Shown here: positions 46,314 to 57,518 of the stretch, one piece after another | How positions within the stretch are numbered: position 1 is the first letter of the stretch | Layout: every line of letters starts with the position of its first letter | From: Primula veris | Lineage: Eukaryota; Streptophyta; Magnoliopsida; Ericales; Primulaceae | Direction of reading: 5' to 3' | Assembly (NCBI GenBank): GCA_963682055.1 | Contig: OY821749.1 | Coordinates: forward strand, 24,249,631 to 24,313,630 | Length of the DNA: 64,000 nucleotides | The notes under the pieces: model-generated | Seen by the model: only the letters and a program-made list of their open reading frames with translations | Told to the model about the DNA's origin: nothing | Database searches by the model: none | Translations under genes and position numbers: made by a program

Positions 46314-49300
46314 TGGGAGATGCAGTAGCAGAGAAGATAGAGTATTTCAAAGCAGTAACAGGTGTAGACGACACCGATTTATGCACCGATATCCTCACTG
46401 CACATAACTGGGACCTTGAACAAGCCATCAACTCCTTCACCACCAACACCGATAACCATCCTCCCGTTGCCACCTCATCATCTTCCCCCTCCTCCTCGGC
46501 CAATCCTCCGATGACCCAACCGCTGCTGCAGCAACAGGAGTTAGGTCTCGTCGCCCCTCCGGGTATTGCGTGGAAGCTTGTTACGCTCCCGTTTTCGATT
46601 ATTGCTGGAACTATTGGGCTTGTCTCTGGTGCCGTCGGTTTAGGTAAAAAAAAAAAGAACTAGTTTTCTTTTTCTTTTAACCTTAAATAGCCTGAATTGT
46701 TGGCAAAGATTGAACCTTTAATCGTTTATTTGGTTTAACAACACTATTAGTGATGTGGGTAATTCTCAAATTCATGGTTATTCAATTTTACAGTAGGCCT
46801 TGCAAAGTTTTAGTTTTATGTGGAATTCCAGTTAGGAGTAATTTACTAGAACTAGGTCGCCCTCCAGGTATCGCTTGGAGGATTGCTACGTTTCCGTTCT
46901 CCATTATTGCAGGAATCATAGGGCTAGTCTCCGGTGCTGTCGGTTTAGGTAATTTTTTGAGTTTTTTAACTTTAAAAGCTCGTATTGTTGGTAAAGATGA
47001 CCTTTTTAATCGATGATTTTGTTCTAGAACACTATTGGTCATGTGGGTTGGACTCATATTGAGGTAAATTAATGCCTTGCAGAGTTTGGGTTTTTAGGGT
47101 TTTTTAGTTAGGCTAATTAACTAGAGTTGGGTCTCCTCGCGCCTCCGGGTATTGCATGGAGGCTTGTTACGCTCCCGTTTTCTGTTATTGCTGGAACCAT
47201 GGGGATGGTCTCCGGTGCTGTTGGTTTAGGTAATTTTTTTAGTTTTTGTGCTTACAAAGATTGAAATTTTTATGGTTTATTCCGTTTTAGAACACTATTG
47301 GTCATGCAGGTTGGACTCTTATTGATGTTATTCAGTGTCTTGCAAAGTTTGAGTTTTTAGGGATTTTCAGTTAGGTTAATTAACTAGACCGCGGTTAGTC
47401 TCCGGTGCCTTTGGTTTAAGTACATTTTGGCAGTTTTTATATCAAGTAGAAAAGATTAAATTGTTGGTAAAGATTAAAGTTTTAATTGTTTATTTTGTTT
47501 TAGAACACTATTAGTTATGTGGCTTGGACTCAATTTGAGGTTATTCAAATTTAAGGTAACTCAAGTTTACAGTATTGCAAAGTTTTAAGCAGTTAAGTGT
47601 ATTTTACTAGAGCTGGGCCTAGTAGCGCCTCCAGGTATCGCTTGGAGACTTGTTACGCTCCCGTTCTCCATTATTTCCGGAACCATAGGGCTAGTCTCTG
47701 GTGCCGTCGGTTTAGGTAATTTTTTATTTGAAAAGCTCGAATTGTTGGTAATGATTAAACCTGAAATTGTTTAATTTTGTTTTAAAACACTAGTAGTATC
47801 TGGTGCCGTCGGTTTGGGTTGTTTTTTTAAAGTTTTTTTTGCTTAAAAAGGTTAAGTTTTTAATCGTTAATTCTTTTTTAGAACATTATTGGTCTTATGG
47901 GTTGGACTAATATTGAGGCAATTCAAAATATTTAGTCGGTTAGGTGTAATTTACTAGAGCTAGACCTTGTCGCGCCTCCGGGTATTGCTTGGAGGCTTGT
48001 TACGCTTCCGTTCTCCGGTGCCGTTGGTTTAGGTAATTTTTTGAACTAATTTTAATGAAAAAGATTAAATTGTTGGTAAAGATGACCTTTTTAATTGTTT
48101 ATTTTGTTTTAGAACACTACGGGTGTGTTTGGAACCCGGAAAATATCACGGAAAAGAAAAGAAAAGTAAAGTAAAATAAAGTAAAACCAAGGAAAATGAA
48201 CATGAAATCATTTTCCGGTCATGTGTTTGGAAGGTTGGGAAATCAAGAGAAAAGATAAGAAAAAAAGGGGAGAGAGAGATAGCTAGTCCCAATTTTCCCA
48301 TTTGTTTTCATTTTTCTCCCACTTTTGGAAGGAAAATGGTTTCTCTCATTATACACAAAGTTTTCCCTCACTTTCTTTTGTTTTATTTTCCATTGGTTTT
48401 ACTATACAAGCAAACGCAAGAAAATATTTTCTCGGTAAATCATTTTCATTTTCCCATGAGTTTTCCGGGTTCCAAACACACCCTAATAGTCTTGTGGGTT
48501 GGATCTATTTTGAGGTACAGTGGTTCAATTCTAAGATAACTCAAATCTACAGCAATCCTTGCAAAGCATTGGTTTAATAGGAAATTCCAGTTGGGTGTAA
48601 TTTACTAGAGCTAGGCTTAGTCGTGCCTCCGGGTATCACTTGGAGACTTGTAATGCTCTGATTTTCTATTGTTGCCGCAACCCTACGGATAGTCTCCGGC
48701 ACCGTCGGTTAGGTAGATTTTGAGTTATTAATATTAATAAAAAAGATTGATTTGTTTAAATAGATGACATGTTCAGTCATTTAATTTGTTGTCAAACACT
48801 GTTAGTCGGTCATGTGGGTAAGGCTCATTTTAAGCCAATTCAGTTTTAGTGCAGGCCTTTGAGGGTGTGTTTGGAACCTGGAAAACGTCATGGGAAAAGA
48901 AAAGAAAATGAAAAGAAAGGAATTCAAAAGAAAATTAGCATGAAATCATTTTCCGCTCGTGTTTGGAAGGTTGGGAAAGCGACGAGAAAATGAAAATAAA
49001 ATCAAATGTTTTATTCATTTTCTTAAGACTTAATTTTAAATTAAATACTTATTTCTCAAAGAAGCACATATTTAAAAAAAAAAAACTTATTGGGGAGAAA
49101 TGAGTGCCACGGGAGAGACATAATTGGGTGCTAATGTAGGTAGGAGAGATAGAGAGGGAGAAATGGGTGTTACCCTGGAGAAAGACGCAAATGGTTGCTG
49201 CAGTAGACTGAGGATAGATAGAGAGTGTGAGAGGAAGAAAGAGTTTTCTTTCATTTTCCTCCCATTTTGGAAGGAAATTGGTTTTTCTCAATTTGTACAC

Positions 49301-52300
49301 AAAATTTTCTCACACTTTCTTTTGTTTTCTTTTTCCTTAGTTTTCTTATTAATCCAAACACAAGAAATCGTTTTCTCAGGAAATCATTTTCCTTTTCCCA
49401 CACATTTTCTGGGTTCCAAACACACCCTAAGAGTTTCAGTTTGTACGAATTCAGTAAAGGTAACTTTTTTAGTCAGTTAGGTATATCTTTTACAGTCCTA
49501 CACTGTCTATTGTGCTTTGCCAACGTAGTTTTTAATTTTGGGTTCAATTAGGTATGATTTATAAGACTTATCAAGACAAAAGGGAATATATTTTTTTCAA
49601 TGAATTAGGTAATACTGTCAAGTTGATATATTGGGTAATAGAGGATCCCTTTTTCCTTCGCTGCCGATCCCTAGGATTAATCTGCGGTGATGTTTGGTTA
49701 GGTAAATCATGAATTGTTTATTCCACTTGAAAGCTTTTCCACTAGAAAGCTTTGGTGGTTCGTAAAGATAACTATTAATTGGGTTATACCAGTATCCAAC
49801 ACTATTCGTCATGTGGGTTCTATCCATCGTTGGGAAATATGATTTTACTAAAAAAACACTTGAATGATTTTTTTAATCGTTTATATTAGAATCCAACAGT
49901 ATTGATCTTGTGGGTTCGATCCATTTTAAGTTAATTCCCTTTTATGAAGGTCCTGCAAATTATCAGTTTTTTAGGGTCCTGCAAATTGCAGTTAGGTTTA
50001 ATTTACTACACTTATTAAGTGTACTTTCAGTTAGGTTAACTAGGTCTCGTCAGGGTGTTGCCTGGAGATTTGTAACCCTTCTGTCTCTCTCATTGTCAGA
50101 ACCCTAGGCCTCATATCTGGTGCTGTAGGTTTAGGTAATACCGTAATAACGAGTTACCAATTTTACTAAAAAAGCTTGAATTGTTAATAAAGATAATCTT
50201 AATTGTTTTTCTGGTCATGTGGGTTATACTCATTTTTAGCCAATTCAATTTTAGTGTAGGGCTTTCAAAGTTTCAGTTTTTAGGGAATTTCATTAATGAT
50301 AGCTGTTTCAATCATCGAAGTATGTTTTTGTCCATCACTGCCTTAAGCACTTTGCCCATGTAGTTATAAACTTTGGGAGCAATTAGCACACTGCCTTTAG
50401 AACATTTCTTTTTCTGTTTAGTCACACATTTTGTGGATTGCGGGTATAAGGTGAATTTGAAATACTGGAAATAGGGCTCCTGTTGTCCCTCGTTGGTGGA
50501 ACCGTAGGCCTCATTTCTAGTGCAGTTGAATTTGGTAATTTTGAATCACCAATTTTTCTTAAAAGCACAATTGTTGGTAAAGATGATTTTTTGAATCATT
50601 GATATTAATCTCCAACACTATTGGTCATGTGACTTGGATCCGTTCTAAGCTAATTCAGTTTTATGGAGGCCTTGCAAAGTTTCAGTTTGTAGAGAATTTC
50701 AGTTAGGTTTAATTTATTTTTAAACACTCCCCGTGTGCTTTAGACTCATTTTATGCTAACCATTTTTTCAGAAGCTTTGCCCTTGTAGTTTCAATTTTGG
50801 GGTTCATTTAGATATATTATACTACTAGATTTATATCGCGAAAAGTAATATCTTTTCTGTTTGGTCACTCATGCAACGAATTGCGATACTTGAATTTGAT
50901 ATATTGTCTGTGATGATGGGGGCTCTCCTGTGTTGTTTACTGTCGTTTTGTATTGTTTTAGGTCTAATTTCTGGTGCCATTAGTTTAGGTATTGTTGAAT
51001 TACCAATTATACTAAGAAACTGAAATTGTTAGTAGAGATAACTTCTTAATCATTTCTATTGTTCTCAAATACTGTCGGTTGGGCAGCCTGAACTTATTTT
51101 AAGTTGATTCGTTTTTATGGAGACCTTGCAGACTTTCACGTGCCATTTCAGTTCTTAGAGAATTTCACTTGGGTTAGCAATTCTACTAAAAGCTAAAACT
51201 GTAGTATGCGCAACTTATTAATAATTTATGATTACAAAAAAAATAACTTATTAATAATTTATATTATTTTTCAACAGGTTTATGGGCTGTCGGAGGTATC
51301 CTATCATACTCCTTATCCACTGTAGGGCTCACCTCCCCCCGTAACTCGGCCTCCACGTCATCATCTCCTTCAGAAGCTGCGACCTTTGTATATGATTTTC
51401 AGCAAATCTACGGTTCAATCCACCCGAATTTCATACCTGAGGGGTTTAACGAAGCACTACAGAGGTCTCGGCATGAGTTCAAGCTCCTGTTCGTGTACTT
51501 ACACTCGCCAGATCATCCAGACACTCCGGCGTTCTGCGAGGGGGTTTTGTGTTCTGAGGTTTTAGCGGCATTTATTAATGAGAACTTTGTGGCGTGGGGA
51601 GGGAGTATTCGCGCTCCTGAGGGTTTTAAGATGAGTAATAGCTTGAAGGCGTCTAGGTTTCCGTTTTGTGCCATTGTTATGGCTGCTACCAATAACAGGA
51701 TTGCTTTGCTTCAACAGGTATAAATGTTGTTCATGAAATCAATTATTAGTCGCTTATTATAGTACAAGTTAGGAGATTATCGTGATAAAATTAAGCAATC
51801 TTTGATTCAATGTCAGTGCTTTTTATTAGCAGGATTGTCTTTTTTAGCGGGTTACTGCAGTTCATGATTCAGGATTTAAATAAATATTAGTTGGTTATTG
51901 CAATGAATGATTGTCTACACTGTCAAATTACTTCTGTTTTTTCTGTGTTGCTGAAAAGAACGAAGTTTAGGACTTGCATGGTTAGATCTTTTAAGCTCAA
52001 GTCCTTTTTATTTGCTTTAACAGATATAGCAATGATTGTCGGGTCCTTGAGGAATTTAATGAGTGTTACTTGGCTACTACGGGAAATGGATGTCCTTACT
52101 GTCAAATGTCTCTTGATGTTTGTTTGTGTTTTTTAAGATGTTGCTTAGGAATAGATTCATAGCTGAAAAAATAGAGTGAAATATGGGGCTTGCTTGGTCA
52201 GAGATTTTAAGTTTTAACCTTCAGAATGTGTTGCTTTATTTTCGAAATATTGGGATGCATATGATTGTATGCTGGATGTTTTAAGCTTTAATCATCTGGC

Positions 52301-54323
52301 TTTTCTTATAGTTAAGAAAAGATGATTGCTTATTTAAAAGGTCCAACCAGGCTCAGAGTCACAGCGTGACATGGGGTGCCATCGCTACCGCAAATTATAA
52401 TGAAAAATCATATTTTATTTTATGTTCTTTAAAATACTTCAGAAATTATGTACTTCACAACCCCAGAATCTCTGGCTCCACAGCTGGCTACAAGCACACA
52501 AAACCCAAGTAGTTATGATTAATAGCTTTACTTTACAGGTATAATCTGTTTTGCCATTAGAAAACTAAAAAGCTTTTAGCCTTTAGGAGAAGATGGTAGT
52601 ACTATTTGGGAAGATTGAAGTTTCGGTCAGCGTAGAACTTGTTGGAGGTTTCGTCGTTGAGTAATTTCTTTGTCTACGAGGGAAAAAGTAAAAGCTTGCC
52701 TTAGAATGTGACACTAATCAGAATTTCTGGATTTAATTTTGGCTGTCTTAATCCTGTATGAGTACTTCTTAGGGTCTTTGTTAGGTTTTATGTTTGTTAT
52801 AAGAATTGATACGTGCCTAAAACAAATAAGAAGAATCAAATCATCATAACACTTGAGTGATGATAATGGATAGAAGTTAAGGTTTGTTGTCTCGATGTTG
52901 AGCTTATTGTGACAAAATAGTTGGCATAACTTATATTTGGCATGTCTAATGTTTTTGGTTGTTACATTACAATTGCTCGAAGAATATTGAAAATGAACAG
53001 GAAAGATAATGACATTTACTCGGTAACGTCTAACTTGTTTCCGTGAAAGGAAATCGAGTAATGACTTACATTGGAGTTATAGGATATAGCTAAGCGTTGA
53101 TATGACACACAGTTCTTAGTGTAATGGACGCTTATTAAGCATAATTTGTTTATGGTTCTCAACCCACCTTTGGATTCGTTAATACACACCTTTCCATTTA
53201 TGAAGCACATTGATGAGGCAACCGAAATGTTCTTAGTCCGTTAGTAGTGGAAGCTTCTAGTGTGCAAGTCATGTATCTAGACTAGACACCTTGATCTCTT
53301 CAAAAAGTGAAATTTGATTAATACATTTAATACACCTAATTGTATACACATTCAAAGTAATTAACTGATGAACACGTCTTACACTCATTTCGTAATCGGC
53401 ATTTGAGAAGAGTTATGAAAGTCAACACAATGAGATTAAAAGTGTTTAGAAATCTTTCTTTGCTCTATTTTTGCTAAGTTTCATCTTTGTTAGTAAACTG
53501 ACTTTTCACTTTGTGCTAATAAATGTTCTATCTATTGGTGCAGGTAGAGGGACTCAAATCTACAGAAGAGATGGTGACCATATTACAGAGGGTGCTTGAA
53601 GAAAGTGCACCTGTGCTTGTTTCCGCTAGGCTTGATGCCGAAGAACGAAGAACTAACATTCGTCTGCGAGAGGAACAAGATGCTGCGTATCGAGCTGCAC
53701 TTGAAGCCGATCAAGTATATAACGTCTTCTTACTTTTATTGCTTTCTACGCTCTACTGATACCAAATCTACTACCTTTTCTATCTTTAGCTATCATTATT
53801 CTAGATTGCTTAATTCAAAGATTTGAAGTACACAGAATTAGGAAAATAATTTTAGTTTATGTTTTTAAGGTAGTATTTTATTGCTATCCACATGTTGAAT
53901 AATGTAGTCTTCTAGATATCACTGAACCCATGGAAGGGTTTGTGTTGTATGCAAACGGAGGACTTCATACGATGTCTGAACACGGTCATTTCAAATTTGA
54001 TGATATTGTATATTTGATCAAACAAATAACTATGTTACCAGCTTCTGTCATGCTAACTTAGTAAAAAGTCCTTTTTGGGTTTCGGGTACGCTGACTGATT
54101 AATATTTGAATATATACCAATTTGTGAAGTTTGTTGATTTTCAATTTACTCGTTGCTGAAACTTTGGAACCTTGTTCATTTGTCAGGCTACAGAAGGCCA
54201 GATGAAATTAAATATATTGAAATCTGTGTTTTAAATATCTGAAACTCTCAGATCTGTGTTTTAAATATCTGAAACTCTCAGATCTGTGTTTTAAATATCT
54301 GAAACACTCAACACTGTTATTTA

Positions 54324-54356
<33 letters not shown>

Positions 54357-55538
54357 CGCCCGCGCACTTGCGTGCGTGTATTTGTGTGTGTATATATATT
54401 GGGTATGTTTACTGGACTTTTATGATCTTACTATGATTTGTTTGTCAGGCTAGGGAACGGCAAAGGAAAGAAGAGGAGGAAAGGGTGGAAAGAGAAGCTG
54501 CCGAAGCTGAGAGGAAGAGGAAGGAAGAGGAGGAAGCTCGTGAAAGAGCCGCCCATGAAGCTATTGAGAAAGAAGCTGCTCTGGCTAGAATGAGAGAGGA
54601 AAAAGCGCTGTCTTTAGGCGCTGAGCCTGATAAAGGAGCTGATGTTACTCAAGTAATACTTCTTCTTTACCATACCTTCTTGAAACCTACTACTAAATTG
54701 GAGCACCAAATGCTTAATTTATATTCTGGATTTATTTTATAGTGTTTGTTGGTTCATGGAAATATCTTAACATATGAAATTCCCAAATAATGGTAGCACT
54801 CAAGTATATAAAGTACTCCAATGAGATTATTGACTCTGCTTCAGGACTAGACTCAGTGTGTTGATATTTTCACTGCTTTCTCATTTTATTTTCATGTTTA
54901 CTTCTAAAGTGTGTCCTTTGGTCTATATATTATCTTTTCAATAGGTTCCATAAACTAGTAGTTTGCTTTTCCAGCCCAATTGTCTGAAATTATCTCTGGT
55001 AGCGGTTAGCTGAATGGGTTGTTTGCACAGCAGCACAGATTCTTGTCCAAGATCCCAATTTAAATTGGAAAAGTCTGTTTTCACTAATTTTGTATTAAAT
55101 TTCTCAGTAGTTAGTACTAAGACTTGTGGCATTTCATCATTTTCTACGTTCCTAAAGCCGTTGCTTTTGCGGCACGTTTTATCTGAAAATAGTTTGATTT
55201 CCAGCACGAATTATCTTAAAATCTGTTTGCTAAATACGTATCTCGCGTAGTTCTTGGTTTTGGAACCCACTTCCTAAAACTTCCGCTTCATGATGATGCT
55301 ATTTCAGGTATTAGTACGCTTTCCCACCGGAGAAAGGCAAGGAAGAAGATTCCATTGTACCTCCACTATCCAAACTCTTTACGATTACGTTGATTCTTTG
55401 GGTTGTTTAGAAGTTGAGAGTTACAGCCTCGTATCGAATTTTCCTCGTGTTGTTTATGGCAAAGAAAAACTGAATATGTCTCTGAAAGAAGCAGGGTTAC
55501 ATCCACAGGCCAGCCTTTTTGTGGAGATCAGCTCATAA
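46313..55538 (+). CDS. PUX10: PUX10-like UBX protein (CDC48 adaptor), 5 exons
   Basis: Exons 46313-46643, 51278-51717, 53544-53714, 54449-54652 and 55308-55538 give 458 aa; Arabidopsis PUX10 is of similar length. PUX10 recruits CDC48/p97 to lipid droplets, where it helps extract ubiquitinated oleosins (known for Arabidopsis; inferred here). A UBA-like domain (about 1-45: DLCTDILTAHNWDLEQAI) is followed by a Ser/Pro linker. A hydrophobic hairpin (about 83-135: PPGIAWKLVTLPFSIIAG and VSGAVGLG from exon 1, LWAVGGILSYSL from exon 2) is the likely membrane or droplet anchor. A thioredoxin-like UAS domain (about 145-257), a Glu/Arg-rich coiled coil (about 290-380) and the UBX domain (about 383-458: VLVRFPTGERQGRRF, with the FPR turn as NFPRVVYG) complete it. 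The exon 1/2 junction splits a Gly codon in the hairpin (phase 1). Intron 1 holds the exon array described separately. Confidence 0.95.
46850..46948 (+). other. intact exon-like copy 1 (33 codons, phase 1-1)
   Basis: Preceded by ...TTTACTAG and followed by GTAATT. Spliced after exon 1, the split G plus AA gives Glu and the frame reads ELGRPPGIAWRIATFPFS and on to SGAVGL without a stop, rejoining exon 2 in phase. A second acceptor, CCTCCAG, inside the copy is also phase-1 compatible. It lacks two codons compared with the other copies. No evidence of use. Confidence 0.7.
47125..47229 (+). other. intact exon-like copy 2 (35 codons, phase 1-1)
   Basis: Acceptor-like TTAACTAG before, GTAATTTTTTT after. 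Frame ELGLLAPPGIAWRLVTLPFS through GMVSGAVGL, no stop. It would insert 35 residues in frame. Confidence 0.72.
47611..47715 (+). other. intact exon-like copy 4 (35 codons, phase 1-1)
   Basis: Acceptor-like TTTTACTAG before, GTAATTTTTT after. Frame ELGLVAPPGIAWRLVTLPFS through GLVSGAVGL, no stop. The closest coding match to exon 1 by eye, and it also has the alternative CCTCCAG acceptor. Confidence 0.72.
47958..48032 (+). other. exon-like copy 6 with in-frame 30-nt deletion
   Basis: Acceptor-like TTACTAG before, GTAATTTTTTG after. The frame ELDLVAPPGIAWRLVTLPFS joins directly to GAVGL. Ten codons are lost but the frame is kept, for 25 codons in all. Confidence 0.7.
48121..48483. mobile_element. 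foldback MITE (GGGTGTGTTTGG ends), 363 bp
   Basis: Ends GGGTGTGTTTGGAACCCGGA and TTCCGGGTTCCAAACACACCC are inverted copies, with an A/G-rich left arm and T/C-rich right arm. Probably PIF/Harbinger-like: TAA follows, while the left flank TAC is a near match. It is inserted in a spacer between copies 6 and 7 of the exon array. Confidence 0.85.
48863..49427. mobile_element. second foldback MITE of the same family, 565 bp
   Basis: Same GGGTGTGTTTGGAACCTGGA ends and inner arms as the 48121-48483 element, with a longer unrelated centre (about 49020-49220). It is in the spacer after array copy 7. Flanks TGA and TAA, so the target duplication is imperfect. Confidence 0.83.
54221..54310. repeat. 30-bp tandem repeat x3 in PUX10 intron 3
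   Basis: GATCTGTGTTTTAAATATCT plus GAAACTCTCA occurs three times (54221-54250, 54251-54280, 54281-54310), nearly identical. Followed at 54323-54395 by a TG-rich microsatellite. Confidence 0.93.
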
Positions 55539-56990
55539 GAGCGAAAGGCGTTTAATCCGTTTCGCTAATCTAAACTCAAAAAAATCATTAGCATATGTTG
55601 CTTCGCTCTCTTTTTTATGGGTATCAGATTCTGTAATGATGCCACATAAAGATGTGGATGTTTGATTCTCTTAAGCCTGCAATTTCAAGTAAACGACAGT
55701 GCAACTATTTAATCTTAATAAATATGTTGACCCTAGAAATTAGAAAAATTCAGTGCGTTTCTTGTTGATAAATACTTTACTTGATTGCCGCTTTTGTTTC
55801 TTTTTCTATACTGTTTGGCAGAGGATACTGCAAATCAGTTGTTAGGAGCTTAGTTAAGTTAGAAAACCTTAACAGCGGATGATATTAAAGTCATAAAAAA
55901 AACTAGCCTTCTGGTATCAATAGTATTTTCTAAGCAGTAACAACAAAAGAATCTATGAAGGATAGAAAATATCGTACATGCCAGAACTTGATTCAAATGC
56001 GAATGATTTGCTAAACAAGGCTATTTTAATTCTTTATAAAAAAAAACTTATTTGGCAAATTTCTGTACAAGTTTCTTGTAAAATACCGACTTAAGTGGCC
56101 GCAATCAATCATTTTGACCTTCCTATGAAATATAAAGGTTTAGTTGAGTGTTATAAAGAACATATTCCAATTGAAGTTACATCTTAGTTGTTGGATTCTC
56201 ATTAACAGTAGTACATCATACGCAACGAGTCATTTTGGCCGTTCTATATAAATCACACACTACAAACCTGACTAGTGAAACAAAAAACTTAGTTCCTATT
56301 TATTAATTTCATCTCAACAACTCGGTCCTCGTGTATTTTACAACAACGGTTATACCGGAATCACCATTATAAGTCGCACCAACTCTGCTCGCTCTCACAA
56401 ATAAATGCTAATTTTATTCTAAAATAAATAAATAAATGCAATATTGTGTAACAAAAACCTTACCAATCCAAATTATGGAACACTTGTCAAAGTAAAAGAT
56501 TGCATCATGTTTAAATTGATACTCCCACATAATTATTTTCCTATCTGTTCCTAATATTGTGAGATACATTATATATTATAGTCCCAATTCAATTCTAGAT
56601 TCGTACCCCTACAACTATTATGAAACAAATAGGACACTTATCTCTGATCTCCGGATCTCCATTTTGTGCAGTCATAATAACAAATTTAATTTTTTAATTT
56701 TTATTATATATTAGACAAATTATGATTTAATAAATTAAAAAATAAATTTTACAACACAATAAAAATATATAACTCTAATGGATGGATACTGTATTAAATT
56801 TAATTATTAATTAAAAATTAAAAAAAACATAATAATTAAATATTTATTTTTAAAAATGTTATTCGCACTGGCCAAGACAAAAACCCCTAATCTCCTACAA
56901 CAACAGTAACACTAATAAAAAATCAATTCAAAATAGTCAAATATAATTGCATCTTTATCACTCACCTAAAAAACACAATAATAATCTTCA
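55539..56990. other. PUX10 3' UTR and intergenic
   Basis: No gene, RNA or complete transposon recognised. AT-rich, with short homopolymer runs. Confidence 0.45.
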
Positions 56991-57518
56991 TTATTCTCTC
57001 TCTCTCTCTCTCCGATTTTTCATCCCTCCCAACCCTTTTTCTCTCTCTAAAAAACAAAACTAGGGTTTTATTTTATTTTCCCTCTCTCTGTCATTTTTTA
57101 GGGCTACTAAAATTGTCTTAAAAATTCAATTTTTTTGATATAAATCTCTTTTTTTAGTCAATTATGATGGGGGATTGATTTTGTCAATCAGGCTAAATCA
57201 TCCCCTTCCCCCACAAACCTTTTATTTTATCATGTAAATAAAAATATTCATTTAGATTAAAACTTAAATTTTATATCAGATGAATGGCTAGGTCAATTAA
57301 AGAAATGGGAATGAATACGATTTGGTGTCGTTTTATGCCCTTGTTAGCAATTGTTTCTTATTCCGCAGCTTGTGAAGCGTTTTATGAACCACTTATCGTT
57401 TTATAGCATACAGTTTTTTTCTGCCAAAAAATGTGTTCTTTTATTAGTCTTGTGCAATTGTAATTAGGGTTATTTTTTAAATATTTTATTTGCTCTGACT
57501 TTGTGAGAATTCAAACGA
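56991..57518 (+). promoter_or_regulatory. WNK leader: CT-rich tract and upstream ATGs
   Basis: A (TC)n run (about 56997-57022) and CT-rich stretches with ACTAGGGTTTT, features usual around plant transcription starts, precede the WNK start by about 500 bp. Several short upstream ATGs with quick stops follow (for example ATGATGGGGGATTGA near 57163 and ATGAATGGCTAG near 57279). If transcribed they would be small uORFs. Confidence 0.45.

Larger units (their letters stand above)
46850..50989 (+). repeat. tandem array of ~11 extra hairpin-exon copies in PUX10 intron 1
   Basis: The last ~105 bp of exon 1 recurs with its following intron sequence in units of about 275-290 bp. Core copies: 46850-46948, 47125-47229, 47385-47419 (partial), 47611-47715, 47790-47817 (partial), 47958-48032, 48609-48713, about 49645-49700, 50040-50134, 50476-50535 and 50915-50989. 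Cores share APPGIAWRLVTLPFS and SGAVGL coding blocks and a GGTTTAG/GTAATTTTT donor. The better-preserved cores follow an AATTTACTAG acceptor-like end. Spacers share AGAACACTATTGGTCATGTG and CCTTGCAAAGTTT. Copies near exon 1 are intact; those toward exon 2 are increasingly decayed. Confidence 0.93.

Noticed and set aside
46750..47016. Separate small protein with PPGIAWRIATFPFS
   Set aside because: It is an exon-array copy with its flanking intron read through. The match to PUX10 exon 1 and the bounding splice-like sites show it is not a gene of its own.
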